DNA of 64,000 bases from an uncultured Desulfobacter sp. (GTDB lineage: Bacteria > Desulfobacterota > Desulfobacteria > Desulfobacterales > Desulfobacteraceae). Where the stretch lies: NCBI RefSeq assembly GCF_963664415.1, contig NZ_OY761443.1:558001-622000 (forward strand), written 5' to 3'. This document shows, piece by piece, positions 17,617-27,313 of the stretch; position 1 is the stretch's first letter; each line of letters opens with the position of its first letter. The position numbers were made by a program, and so were the translations under genes. Under the pieces are notes generated by a model. That model worked only from the letters and a program-made list of their open reading frames with translations, searched no databases and was not told the origin of the DNA.

Positions 17617-18606
17617 ATGCTTGCCCTGCTCAGCGCTTTTCCGCCGCTGTCGACGGATCTATATTTGCCCGCCCTTCCCCACGTGGCCGAGGCCCTGCAT
17701 ACCAATCAAACCCTGGCCAATTTAACCCTGAGTTTGTTTCTGGTATTCTTTGCACTGGGCATATTGATCTGGGGCCCTGTCAGCGAAAAGTACGGAAGAA
17801 AGCCGATTCTTTTGACCGGACTTGTCCTTTACACCCTGGGCAGTGCCGGATGTGCACTTTCCACCAATGCAGCCATGCTCATTGTCAGCAGGATCGTCCA
17901 GGGATTTGGCGGCGGTGCCGCCGAAGCGGTTGCCACGGCAATGGTCAAGGATATGTATTCGGGCCGCAAACGCGAATCGGTGCTGGCCTTTGTCATGGCC
18001 ATGGTGGTGGTGGCGCCTGTGGCCGGGGCCATGATTTTAAAAGTCACGACCTGGGATATCATTTTCTGGCTTTTGACAGGGATTGGCGTATTGTCCTTTT
18101 TACTGTCCTTGCGTCTGGATGAGACCCTTGAACAACGGTATTCCGGTTCTCTTGTCCATTCCCTGGGGCGCCTTGGCGTAGTAATTAAAAATCCGGGATT
18201 TTCGGCACTGCTGATGGTATTTTCGCTTATTCCGTTACCGTTATTGGCCTTTATTGGTGTCTCCGCTTTTATTTATATCACCGGCACCTTGCTTATATTG
18301 GCCGGCAGTGACGCCCCGGTTTTGTTTGCTCTTGGTATGCTCACCGCGACGGTTGCGGTCAGCATGCTGCGCCCGCCTACGGCGAATCTTCTTTTGTCCC
18401 AGCAGGACAAAGACACAGGTTCTGCAGCCTCTTTGATCAATTTCACGGCACTGTTCATAGGCAGTTTAGGTATGTTTCTGATCTCGTTTGAAAAGGTAAG
18501 TGGCCTGATCTCCTGCCTGGGCCTCATGCAGATCGTCGTGGGGATTGTTTGCGGTGGCCTCTGGCTGATACTCCGACATCGGCCTATAATCCGTCAGCCC
18601 GGATAA
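17617..18606 (+). CDS. Bcr/CflA-type MFS efflux pump with an internal deletion
   Basis: 329 residues, against about 390-400 for the family. PPLSTDLYLPALPHVAEAL is the Bcr/CflA signature after TM1; GPVSEKYGRKPILLTG is the MFS loop 2-3 motif; RIVQGFGGGAAEAVATAMVKDMY is TM4-loop. After FSLIPLPLLAFIGVSAFIYI the sequence jumps to TGTLLILAGSDAPVLFALGML, where about 50-60 residues covering TM7-8 should lie. The reading frame is kept, but a transporter lacking that part is unlikely to work. The start is probably near 17617; a stop lies about 15 codons upstream. It converges on creC. Confidence 0.75.
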   Translation: MLALLSAFPPLSTDLYLPALPHVAEALHTNQTLANLTLSLFLVFFALGILIWGPVSEKYGRKPILLTGLVLYTLGSAGCALSTNAAMLIVSRIVQGFGGGAAEAVATAMVKDMYSGRKRESVLAFVMAMVVVAPVAGAMILKVTTWDIIFWLLTGIGVLSFLLSLRLDETLEQRYSGSLVHSLGRLGVVIKNPGFSALLMVFSLIPLPLLAFIGVSAFIYITGTLLILAGSDAPVLFALGMLTATVAVSMLRPPTANLLLSQQDKDTGSAASLINFTALFIGSLGMFLISFEKVSGLISCLGLMQIVVGIVCGGLWLILRHRPIIRQPG

Positions 18607-18638
18607 TCAGACCGGACAATTGGGTTTATGACTTTTAC

Positions 18639-20072
18639 TTAACGTTGAAGAGACAGGACCGCTCGGGTGCCTGTTGCACGGGATCTGTTTTTCACCGTCA
18701 CGGTGCCGCCGTGAAGCTGGGCAATCTCCATGACAAAATTCAGACCTAATCCCGTGCTCTTTTTATGGGTATCCGGGCGCTGGGTTGAAAAAAACCGATT
18801 GAAAATTTTATCTGCGGCAAAGTCCGGAATACCTGGGCCCTGGTCCATGACGGCGATCTGAACGAATTTCCCTTCAACTTTTAATGCAATATGGACCCTT
18901 CCCCCCAACGGGCTAAACTCAATCGCGTTTTGCAGCAGATTTATCACCGCCTGGCTGATGAGAAAGGCGTCACCCATGAAATCACAGCCCCCTTCAAAAT
19001 CTGTGCTTATTCTGATTTCCCGTTTTTTGATGTCCTGTTCAAATCGTTGAAGGGTTTCATTAACCAGATCGCAGAGATTGATATGTGCCGGCTTTTCCAA
19101 ACTGTCACGGTGTTCCAAGGCGCTCAAGCCCAGCATACGTTCCACCAGGGTCTGTATGCGGTTTGCTTCCGCGCTTATATTGTCAAGAAAACGCTGCTGC
19201 TGTGCTTTGGGAACATTGTCTTCCTGGAGCAGTTCCGCAGCCCCTGCAATGGCGGCCACAGGGCTTTTGATTTCATGTGTCAGGGACTGGACATAAGATT
19301 CAATGTATTCCTTTGCCGCAAGATCGGCTCTGATCTTTTCAAAGGCTTTGCCCATTTCGGCAATGTCGCTGCGGCCCAGGGATGGTCGCTGTTCATCTTC
19401 TCCTTTGCTGATGCTTTTGACATACCGGTTCAACCGGTCCAGTGGCCGGGTGATGAAAAACAGGGCCAGAACAGCCAGCACCAGGGATAGCAAGGCTGCC
19501 CCAATTGAACGTTTGAACACGGCGGCCTTGGCGTTTTCTATAAAATCGTTGATATTTTCCGTGGGTTTGCCAACAACCAGAACCCCGGCCATATGCGTGC
19601 CGATCATCACAGGTGCGGCCACATAAAGAGTGGTCAAATCCGGCCGGCCCGGGTCATCCCGGGTGGATCTGGCCCCGTATTCGCCATGAAGTGTTAAAAA
19701 CACATCCCGCCAACGGGAATAATCCGTGCCGGGTGGATCACGCTCCAGGGAATCAAAAATCAGGAGGCCTTGTTGGTCGGTGATATAAACCCTTGTGTCC
19801 ACGCCTGTTTTAGACAGATCATAAACCATTGCATTAAACGATTGGCGGTAAACCCCATTAAAAATCCGGGTCAGTTCAGCGGAGGAATACTCATGCGCCT
19901 CCATCCTGGCGCCTACCATGCCGGCAAGAATCCTTGCCTGATCCACCAGAGACTCCTCAACACCTTCCAGATATCTGTATTTCAGATTGTTTTGAAATTC
20001 TGCTGTCAGATAATAGACCGCCGGGATAAAAAAAAGACAAAACGAGATAAGCAGCCGGGTTCTCAGCCTCAT
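18639..20072 (-). CDS. creC: Sensor histidine kinase CreC
   Basis: 477 residues: short cytoplasmic start, TM about 8-25, periplasmic Cache-like sensor with VYITDQQGLLIFDS and the CreC-specific DYSRWRDVFLTLHGEYGARST, second TM about 190-208, HAMP, then HisKA with His266 (SLTHEIKSPVAAI), N-box LLQNAIEFSP, G1 DQGPGIPD and G2 STGLGLNF. The whole length aligns by eye with Enterobacterial CreC. It autophosphorylates and passes phosphate to CreB. It overlaps creB by 4 bp, so the two are translated together. Confidence 0.92.
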   Translation of the reverse strand: MRLRTRLLISFCLFFIPAVYYLTAEFQNNLKYRYLEGVEESLVDQARILAGMVGARMEAHEYSSAELTRIFNGVYRQSFNAMVYDLSKTGVDTRVYITDQQGLLIFDSLERDPPGTDYSRWRDVFLTLHGEYGARSTRDDPGRPDLTTLYVAAPVMIGTHMAGVLVVGKPTENINDFIENAKAAVFKRSIGAALLSLVLAVLALFFITRPLDRLNRYVKSISKGEDEQRPSLGRSDIAEMGKAFEKIRADLAAKEYIESYVQSLTHEIKSPVAAIAGAAELLQEDNVPKAQQQRFLDNISAEANRIQTLVERMLGLSALEHRDSLEKPAHINLCDLVNETLQRFEQDIKKREIRISTDFEGGCDFMGDAFLISQAVINLLQNAIEFSPLGGRVHIALKVEGKFVQIAVMDQGPGIPDFAADKIFNRFFSTQRPDTHKKSTGLGLNFVMEIAQLHGGTVTVKNRSRATGTRAVLSLQR

Positions 20073-20761
20073 GGTTCTTCTTTCAAGGAATAGCCCATGC
20101 CCCTGTGGGTTTTAATGGGATCGTTGTGGGGGGACACCCGGCGCAGTTTAGCCCGCAGATTTTTAATCTGGGCATCCACGGCCCGGTCGGTGCTCATTTC
20201 AGGGTCATCCCAAACCAGGTCCATGAGCATTTCCCTGGAATAGACCCTGCCCGGATGGCGGATTAAAAGGGAGAGGATTTTAAATTCATACCGGGACAGA
20301 TCCAGAACCTGACCGTTAAAAAAAATCCGGCACCTGGTCTCGTCCAGCTCAAATCCCGCTCCCAGGTTTTGGGCAACCTGGCTGCCGGATGCCTGGACGC
20401 CATCATATCTGCGCAGCACCGCCTTGACCCGTGCGGACAATTCCCTTGGGCTGAACGGCTTGACCATGTAGTCGTCCGCCCCGATCTCAAGGCCCACGAC
20501 ACGATCGATTTCATCCGACCTTGCCGTTAGGAAAATAACCGGCACCTGAGACCCAAAACGAATCTGCTTGCAAAGTTCGATACCGTTGACATCGGGCAGA
20601 CCAATGTCCAGGAGGACCAGGTCCACGCCACCTTGTTCAAGCCGTTCAAGGCCTTTTTTCCCCTGGCTGTGCCAGGATGTGGAAAAGCCTTCGGTTTCAA
20701 GGGCATACCGGATGTTTTCAACAATAGACGGTTCGTCTTCAATGATGAGGATATGTTTCAT
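20069..20761 (-). CDS. creB: Response regulator CreB (OmpR family)
   Basis: 230 residues. Receiver domain with IIEDE acidic pocket, phospho-acceptor Asp52 (LVLLDIGLPD), switch Thr in FLTARS and Lys in MVKPFSPRE. The C-terminal winged helix (LDLSRYEFKILSLLIRHPGRVYSREMLMDLVWDD...TDRAVDAQIKNLRAKLR) is OmpR/PhoB type. In Enterobacteria CreB binds TTCAC-N6-TTCAC tags; exactly such a site lies 12 bp upstream of this gene's start, in the region shared with creD. Confidence 0.93.
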   Translation of the reverse strand: MKHILIIEDEPSIVENIRYALETEGFSTSWHSQGKKGLERLEQGGVDLVLLDIGLPDVNGIELCKQIRFGSQVPVIFLTARSDEIDRVVGLEIGADDYMVKPFSPRELSARVKAVLRRYDGVQASGSQVAQNLGAGFELDETRCRIFFNGQVLDLSRYEFKILSLLIRHPGRVYSREMLMDLVWDDPEMSTDRAVDAQIKNLRAKLRRVSPHNDPIKTHRGMGYSLKEEP

Positions 20762-20772
20762 TTCAAGAACAA

Positions 20773-20816
20773 TTCACGTTTTTTTCACATTGAATCCCTA
20801 AAGCGTTCACAGTGAA
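20773..20816. promoter_or_regulatory. cre tag (CreB binding site) and adjoining palindrome
   Basis: TTCAC at 20773-20777 and 20784-20788 are separated by exactly six bases (TTCACGTTTTTTTCAC), a perfect match to the E. coli CreB consensus TTCAC-N6-TTCAC. A further TTCAC at 20806 forms the palindrome TTCACAGTGAA (20806-20816). The site lies between divergent creB and creD, so it should control creD and perhaps creBC itself. Confidence 0.8.
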
Positions 20817-20880
20817 GTCTTAGCATGTATCCATATTTGGATCAATTCGGTGTTTATAACATTAAAAAAGGAGAGACATA

Positions 20881-22278
20881 TTGGGATCATCATTCATTAA
20901 AAAAACGAGTATGATCGGTCTTCTGATCGCTTTGTTGAACATCCCGTTGGGATTTATCAGTGATACTATTGAAGAACGAAGTATGCGCAACGGCAAGGCA
21001 CATATGCAGATCGCATCCACCTGGGGCCGGGCCCAGGGGATCACGGGACCAGTGCTGACCATCCCTTATTATGACAGCCAGGGTACCCTTCAGCATGCCT
21101 GCTTTTTGTCCGACACCCTTGACATTACGGCCAAAATTTCCCCGGAAAAAAGATACCGGGGCATATTTGAAGTCATTGTTTACCGGGCTGAAATCTCCAT
21201 GTCCGGCACGTTTGGCAGACCTGATTTTTCTGCCTGGGATATTGAATCGTACCAGATCTTGTGGGACAAAGCCACGTTGACCATTGGATTAAATGAACTC
21301 AAAGGCATCCAGCTGATTTCAGCCTTCCAGTGGAACGGCAATCCTGCGCCATTACGGCCGGGTGAAAAGACAGCGCCAGGCATTTACGGGTTGGCTGCCC
21401 GCCTTTTTCCGGACCGTGAGCCGGACACCAAATCTGACTCGGCATCCAGCGGATTTGAGGATGCCAACCGGTTTAATATTGTTTTCAATCTTCACGGCTC
21501 AAGCGAAATCCGGTTTGCCCCGACCTCGGACACCACAACGGTGGCCGTCACCTCCCCCTGGCCACATCCCTCTTTCCAGGGTAGCTACCTGCCCGTCAAA
21601 CGAACCATCACACCCGAAGGATTTAAAGCAAAATGGCAGGTGTCCGGGTTTGGCCGAGACTACCCCGGACAATGGAATAGTGAACAAAAGGACGCCCAGA
21701 AAGCCGCCAACCGTTTTACTAACGGCATGTTCGGAGTGAAATTGATCCAGCCGGTCAATTTTTACACCCTGTCCGAAAGATCCGTGAAATATGCTTTGCT
21801 GATTATCACCCTGACTTTTTTATGCTTTTTCATGTTTGAAATCCTTAACCGCCTAAAAATTCATCCCATGCAGTACCTTCTGGTGGGCTTTAGTTTAAGT
21901 CTTTTTTACCTGCTGCTGATCTCATTTTCCGAACATATCGGTTTTTTGCCTGCCTATGTGCTTTCAGCGGCGGCCTGTGTCGTGCTGATTACCTGGTATG
22001 CCCGTTCTTTTCTGGGTAGCAGCCGTTCGAGCCTGATCACAGGAGGCGTGCTTTCTGGCTTTTTTGCTCTATTTTATATTATTTTACAGCATGAAGGTTA
22101 TTCCCTTGTCATGGGAACATCCAGCCTGTTCTTTATCCTGGCACTTGTCATGGGATTGACCCGAAAACTGGACTGGTATTCGGTTTTCAAGGCAGCACCG
22201 GGATTAAAAATCCCGGCATTCAGGTCAAAACGCCGACCACCTACCTGCAATCCCATGGCAGAGGAGAATGAAAAATGA
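20881..22278 (+). CDS. creD: Inner-membrane protein CreD
   Basis: 465 residues from TTG 20881, placed by RBS AAAAGGAGAGACATA. N-terminal TM, then the CreD family opening (LGFISDTIEERSMRNGKAHMQIASTWGRAQGITGPVLTIPY), a large periplasmic domain with GSSEIRFAPTSDTTTVAVTSPWPHPSFQGSYLP and IQPVNFYTLSERSVKYALLI, and about five C-terminal TM helices (FLCFFMFEIL, LVGFSLSLFYLLLI, and so on). CreD is linked to envelope integrity and beta-lactam/colicin tolerance in Enterobacteria. It is divergent from creBC with the cre tag between, and ATGA-coupled to the SIMPL gene. Confidence 0.92.
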   Translation: MGSSFIKKTSMIGLLIALLNIPLGFISDTIEERSMRNGKAHMQIASTWGRAQGITGPVLTIPYYDSQGTLQHACFLSDTLDITAKISPEKRYRGIFEVIVYRAEISMSGTFGRPDFSAWDIESYQILWDKATLTIGLNELKGIQLISAFQWNGNPAPLRPGEKTAPGIYGLAARLFPDREPDTKSDSASSGFEDANRFNIVFNLHGSSEIRFAPTSDTTTVAVTSPWPHPSFQGSYLPVKRTITPEGFKAKWQVSGFGRDYPGQWNSEQKDAQKAANRFTNGMFGVKLIQPVNFYTLSERSVKYALLIITLTFLCFFMFEILNRLKIHPMQYLLVGFSLSLFYLLLISFSEHIGFLPAYVLSAAACVVLITWYARSFLGSSRSSLITGGVLSGFFALFYIILQHEGYSLVMGTSSLFFILALVMGLTRKLDWYSVFKAAPGLKIPAFRSKRRPPTCNPMAEENEK

Positions 22279-22889
22279 AACGTTTGATGCAAATCATTGT
22301 GCTGCTGCTTTTAAGCATGGTTTCCTTGTGTTCTGCAGATTCCCAGATCCCCCAAATTAAGGTATGGGGAAAGAGTTCGTCACAGATTCGTCCGGACAAT
22401 GCAGTATTGACCCTGAAAATAACCGGCAAAGGTCATAACGCCAAGGCGGCTGAAGAACTCCACCAAAAATATCTGGATAATGCCCTTAACGTGTTAAGTG
22501 ATTTTGGCATCAGCGATAAGGATATCACTATGGACGGACCCTATACGAACCTTGACGGCACGGTTGTTTGTGTCTTGTCTGTACGGGTGGCTGAGTTTTC
22601 AAAACTGCCGGGGCTGATTCAGTCCTTTGCATCCAGGCCCGGCAGCAAGGTTGATCAGCTGGCATGGTCCCATACCCGGTTGGCACAGTTTCGAGCCGAT
22701 GCCCTCTCCATGGCTGTAAAGGATGCAAGGCAAAAGGCGCAAACCATGATCCAAGCCCTGAACAGCCGGTTAGGGGAAGCGCTTTTGGTCCGTCCGGTCG
22801 ATACAGAAAAGACAAAAGCAGGTGGTGATAAACCGTTCATCAGAATCGAAAAAAAGGTGGAAGTGGTATTTCGTCTGGTCCCCCTGTAA
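22275..22889 (+). CDS. SIMPL-domain (DUF541) periplasmic protein
   Basis: 204 residues with a Sec signal peptide (MKRLMQIIVLLLLSMVSLCSA). IKVWGKSSSQIRPDNAVLTLKITGKGHNAKAAEEL is the start of the SIMPL/DUF541 domain (VxGxGxxxxxPDxAxxxxxV), and RADALSMAVKDARQKAQTM is its second conserved helix. Family members are periplasmic or outer-membrane associated and some influence oxidative or envelope stress; their biochemical activity is unsettled. The 4-bp overlap with creD implies joint cre regulation. Confidence 0.85.
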   Translation: MKRLMQIIVLLLLSMVSLCSADSQIPQIKVWGKSSSQIRPDNAVLTLKITGKGHNAKAAEELHQKYLDNALNVLSDFGISDKDITMDGPYTNLDGTVVCVLSVRVAEFSKLPGLIQSFASRPGSKVDQLAWSHTRLAQFRADALSMAVKDARQKAQTMIQALNSRLGEALLVRPVDTEKTKAGGDKPFIRIEKKVEVVFRLVPL

Positions 22890-22942
22890 TTATCCATTAT
22901 CCCGGATCATTGGATCTTGTAGGAAAGCCCTGGCGGGGAAGG

Positions 22943-25795
22943 TCATTTCGTTTGATTCATATTTAAAGAATTATCCAGCACTTTTCGAATCTTTTTGGCA
23001 AGTTCATTTGTTGAAAACGGTTTCTGTATAAAGGCCACCCCGTCCTCGAGAACTCCTTTGTGCGTAATGACCTCGGCTGCATATCCGGACATAAATAGTA
23101 ATTTGATTTCAGGAAACACCGCGGTTACTTTTTTTGCCAGATCCCGTCCGTTCATTTCAGGCATGACCACGTCGGTCATAAGAAGGTCTATTTTTCCCAC
23201 ATGTTCATTGGTGATACGTATTGCATCGGCTGGGCCGTCGGCCGGTAAGACCGAATAGCCCTTACGCTCAAGCATCATCCTTGTCATTTTAAGAATAGCG
23301 GGTTCATCCTCCACCAGCAAAATGGTTTCAGTTCCGGTGGGGACAGGTTTTGGAGGAATGGTTTGTTCCCGGGTATCCTCGGCCTCGGACGCTTGGAATC
23401 TTGGCAAATATATTTTAAAACAGGTTCCCTGATCCGGTTCGCTGTAAACATTGATAAAGCCGTTATTCTGTTTAACGATACCATAAATTATAGCAAGGCC
23501 CAGACCTGTGCCTTCACCCATATTTTTGGTGGTGAAAAATGGTTCAAACAAATTGTTCAATGTCTCTTTGCTCATGCCGCAGCCGTTATCCGTCACCGCG
23601 AGCATCGCATAGTCGCCGTTCATAAATCCTGCATGGCCGGCGCAATAAGCCTGATCAAAAATTTTATTTTGGGTTTCAATAGTGAGTTTGCCCACACCGG
23701 CAATGGCATCCCGGGCATTGACACACAGGTTGGCCAGGATTTGATTGATCTGGCTTGGGTCTATTTTGACCGGCCACAGCGAATCGGCCGGTATCCATGA
23801 CAGATCAATATCCTCGCCAATGAGTCTGCGCAGCATTTTAAGCATACTGTCCACAGCATCGTTCAGGTCAAGCACTTCCGGCGAAATGATCTGTTTTCTG
23901 GCAAAAGTCAGCAATTGTTTTGTCAGATCCGCCGACCGTTCGGCAGCTTTTTGAATTTCTTCAAGATCAGCATACAGATCATGGCTGCTCTCTATTTTTT
24001 CAAAGGCCAGCTCTACATAACCCAGGATCACCCCGAGCATATTATTAAAATCATGGGCCACACCGCCTGCCAGCCGCCCAATTGCCTCCATTCTCTGGGC
24101 CTGGTTGAGTTGTTTTTGCAGCTTTTCTCGTTCGGCATCCGCCTTCTTGCGCTCGGTGATGTCTTCAATAATACTGATAATACCCGTAACCTCATCGTTT
24201 TCATTGCGGATATAATCCCAGGTTATCTGGACATCTATCTCCCGGTCATCCTTGGTTTTTTCCCGGGTGGCATACATGGTGGGTTCAGGTTCCTTGGTGA
24301 TGATATTCTGATAATAGTCCATGATTTGATCGCGATGGTCATCATCTACCGTCAGGTCCCATAGATTCATGCCGATCAGTTGATCCGGTCCGTAACCTCG
24401 TATGTTATGATGGGCAGGGTTGCTGTAAACAATCTTGCCGGCTAAATCGGTAAGCTGGATACCAAAAGGCGCCGTATTCACAAGCGTTCTGAACTTCTCT
24501 TCACTTTGCTTAAGTGTGGTTTCCGCTCGTTTCCGCTCGGAGATATCGATATCAAGACAAAAAAGTTCCCGCTCACACCCCGGTACCTCGACAATAACAT
24601 GATGGGAGATCACCGGTACCTGGGAACCATCTTTATGCTTCAGCAACAGCTCCCCGGACGGGATGGGTTGGCCTGACTTTGCCATTTTATGCATCTCTTC
24701 AATGACGATCTCCCTCATTTCAGGCGGGATAATCAGATCAAGAAGGCTGCGGCCAATCGCCTCTTGCTGAGTATATCCATAAAGCTTTTCCGACGCTTTA
24801 TTCCAATATTGAGTTGTACCATCGAAGCCATATCCCTGAACAGCGACGGCGTCGACATTCTCCATCAAATTTCGAAATCTTTTTTCACTTTCTTGCAAAA
24901 ACTTTTCCGTTTTTTGACGCTCGGTAATGTCCTTTGCAACAGCATAATAATATGTTGCATTCTCAAATCTAATTTTTTGGCCGATCACTTCGACTGATAT
25001 TAAATCACCGTTTCGGGTTTTATGAATGGTTTCAAATCTTTTAGGCGTATTAAACGGCACCTCATCCCAAAAAGATAAAAATTGTTCTATTGAAACTTTT
25101 TGATCCACATCATCTATATGCAACTGAAGAATGTCGCCTTTTTTACGATCTAAACACGTGCATGCACCTTGGTTTGCATCAACAATTTTGCCTTTTTCGG
25201 ATATTAAATAAACGGCATCAGAAATGGTCTCAAACAATTGATGGTACTTTTTTTCGCTCTCTGTTATCTGCGTGATGAAAATTAAATTTTCAATTAATCT
25301 TGTAATTCTCAGCCCGATTATTTTATACAGATACTTCTCATTATCGCTCCAATGATGGCTACTTTCGCAATGATGCATGCCGAACATCCAGGCGTCATCA
25401 TTCTTCGGCTTCAATGCCATGAATATCATTGACTTAACATCGAACTGTAAGGCAATGTCATTGCACATTTCCTTGCCTGCAGGCGGATCAGTTTCCGGAC
25501 ATCCATTATTGTTAAGCGCGCGGTTGCAGTATTGAGCCATATCACGGGTCATGGGCACTGTTGCATTCAAAGCCTTGGCACCGGGAAACGACGGTGTTGT
25601 TCTTTCATATGCCACGTCAAATGTCGGTAAATCAGGATTACAAGGATAGAACAACCAGGCCCGATCGCATGAAAAAAGCGCAAGTAATTTTTCAAGAATT
25701 TGATCTAAGACATCATCAGCATCGGATTGTATATTGATGATCGCTTCAATTTCTTCTATGGCAAATAAGATGCGATCCGGATTATTGAAATTCAT
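22943..25795 (-). CDS. GAF-PAS-PAS-PAS hybrid sensor histidine kinase
   Basis: 950 residues, no TM segment, so cytoplasmic. N-terminal GAF-like domain (about 20-175), three PAS domains (YHQLFETISDAVYLISEKGK; RFRNLMENVDAVAVQGYGF; KFRTLVNTAPFGIQLTDLAGK) each followed by a PAC-like ITE/ISER motif, a HisKA domain with RLAGGVAHDFNNMLGVILGY, HATPase (LCVNARDAI, DNGCGMS, GEGTGLGLAIIYG) and a C-terminal receiver with LLVEDEP, TDVVMPEMNG and IQKPFS. There is no output domain on the receiver, so it is a phosphorelay or self-tuning kinase. It converges on the SIMPL gene and no partner regulator adjoins it. The signal is unknown. Confidence 0.92.
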   Translation of the reverse strand: MNFNNPDRILFAIEEIEAIINIQSDADDVLDQILEKLLALFSCDRAWLFYPCNPDLPTFDVAYERTTPSFPGAKALNATVPMTRDMAQYCNRALNNNGCPETDPPAGKEMCNDIALQFDVKSMIFMALKPKNDDAWMFGMHHCESSHHWSDNEKYLYKIIGLRITRLIENLIFITQITESEKKYHQLFETISDAVYLISEKGKIVDANQGACTCLDRKKGDILQLHIDDVDQKVSIEQFLSFWDEVPFNTPKRFETIHKTRNGDLISVEVIGQKIRFENATYYYAVAKDITERQKTEKFLQESEKRFRNLMENVDAVAVQGYGFDGTTQYWNKASEKLYGYTQQEAIGRSLLDLIIPPEMREIVIEEMHKMAKSGQPIPSGELLLKHKDGSQVPVISHHVIVEVPGCERELFCLDIDISERKRAETTLKQSEEKFRTLVNTAPFGIQLTDLAGKIVYSNPAHHNIRGYGPDQLIGMNLWDLTVDDDHRDQIMDYYQNIITKEPEPTMYATREKTKDDREIDVQITWDYIRNENDEVTGIISIIEDITERKKADAEREKLQKQLNQAQRMEAIGRLAGGVAHDFNNMLGVILGYVELAFEKIESSHDLYADLEEIQKAAERSADLTKQLLTFARKQIISPEVLDLNDAVDSMLKMLRRLIGEDIDLSWIPADSLWPVKIDPSQINQILANLCVNARDAIAGVGKLTIETQNKIFDQAYCAGHAGFMNGDYAMLAVTDNGCGMSKETLNNLFEPFFTTKNMGEGTGLGLAIIYGIVKQNNGFINVYSEPDQGTCFKIYLPRFQASEAEDTREQTIPPKPVPTGTETILLVEDEPAILKMTRMMLERKGYSVLPADGPADAIRITNEHVGKIDLLMTDVVMPEMNGRDLAKKVTAVFPEIKLLFMSGYAAEVITHKGVLEDGVAFIQKPFSTNELAKKIRKVLDNSLNMNQTK

Positions 25796-26219
25796 AAAAG
25801 ACTCCAGTACAAGTCTTCGACTTGCTGAAAATAAGTCTGCATAGGTATCCCAAACCTACTTTATCATATTATTTTAATCCAAAAGACAAGAACAAGTTGT
25901 TAATATTGGGGTTATTTTATATTTTTTTAGACTCTCAATCTAAAAGATCAAAAATTTAACGAAACGAGTGGCAACATTGAAAAAGAACTATTTCCTGACG
26001 AATAACCACCGAATATCATTGTGACCCTTTTTGTATGGATCTTTGATTCTGCACCGTAAATCAACGATAAAAGAATATCATTCCAATGAAATGAAGTAAA
26101 TCAAAACCAAAAATTAATCGTATAAAAAATATCCGCCCAGAACTTTTTGACAAAAAAAATCGATATTTGTATGGTTTGCCCCCCAAGCAAAGAATGAAAG
26201 CATGAAAGGATCAAATCAA
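25796..26219. other. Gap between hybrid kinase and betB relic
   Basis: About 420 bp, AT-rich, separating two divergent transcription units. It must hold the promoters for the kinase (minus) and for betB (plus), but I see no convincing -35/-10 pair, hairpin or operator. Confidence 0.4.
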
Positions 26220-27294
26220 ATGTCAATGTATGTACATAAAAATTACGTTAACGGCAAATTCATGGACAACAAAACCGGGAAACGATTTTCTGTGGTCAAC
26301 CCTGCTACCGGAGAAGAGATCTACCAGATGGAAAAGGCAGATGAATATATCCTTAATGCCGCTGTGGAAAGTGCAAAAAAAGGGTTTCAAATCTGGTCAG
26401 CCATGGATGCGACACAACGCAGCCGGATTCTCAGGAAAGCCGTATCTATTCTGCAGGAGAAAAATGATGAATTGGCCCGCATCGAAGTTTTAGATACCGG
26501 CAAACCCCTGCAGGAGGCGGCCGAGGTGGATGTCATTACCGGCGCGGAGGTCATAGAATTTTTTGCAGGTATCGCACCGGGAATCGAAGGCTGCCGGCAG
26601 GACCTTGGCCGGGATTTTTACTATACCCGCAGGGAACCTTTAGGGGTGTGTGCCGGACGGGGTGTTCAATGTTGTCCAGGGCGCTGCAGGTGTGGGGCAG
26701 TGGCTCACAGCGTGCCCGGACATTGAAAAAGTTTCATTTACCGGCGAAGTGGGAACAGGGAAAAAGGTGATGGCCAGTGCGGCCACAACCCTCAAAGATG
26801 TGACCATGGAGCTTGGGGGCAAATCCCCGCTAATTGTATTTGAGGATGCGGACATAGACGATGCGCTCAGTGCGGCCATGCTGGCCGAAGTTCAGTCTTT
26901 TGTTCAGCAAAAGAAACCCATCCTATTCCTGGGATGGGCACCCCACAGCATGAACGAACGCATTGACATGACCTATCTGACCGGCAGCACCGCAGAAACC
27001 TTTGGTGGAGACGATGGCACTGCCACGGTCTGGACCAACACCCGCAAAGGTTTTGAGGATGATATGCCCAATGTGGCAACCTTTCTGAAAAACTTCACAT
27101 TTCCCGTTGCCATGATCAACCAGATCATGACCGCTATGCACACCCAGAAAGGCCTTTCCCCCCGGGATGCCGGTCTGATCTGGCTAAAACAGCATCCCGA
27201 CACTTACCGGGACTGGCTGAAAAACGTGACCACCACAGGCGGCAAACCGGCAGCCCCGGCCTTTGAGGTGGCCCTTGAAGGCGTTAAAGAATAA
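26220..27294 (+). pseudogene. Chimeric relic: betaine-aldehyde dehydrogenase fused to glycine-betaine-binding protein
   Basis: From ATG 26220 (MSMYVHKNYVNGKF) the frame is a normal BetB-type aldehyde dehydrogenase N-terminus up to REPLGVCAG at about 26655. There about 50 residues are missing and the frame shifts; the text resumes PDGVFNVVQGAAGVGQWL...FTGEVGTGKKV...MELGGKSPLIVFEDADIDDALSAAML. At about 26884 it changes, in frame, to AEVQSFVQQKKPILFLGWAPHSMN...YLTGSTAETFGG...RKGFEDDMPNVATFLKNF...WLKQHPDTYRDWL, the C-terminus of an OpuAC/ProX glycine-betaine-binding protein. The catalytic Cys of the dehydrogenase is gone. Two nested deletions in a former betB-proX region explain it. No function is expected. 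Confidence 0.85.
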
Positions 27295-27313
27295 ACCCCG
27301 TCTGTATTTCTAC

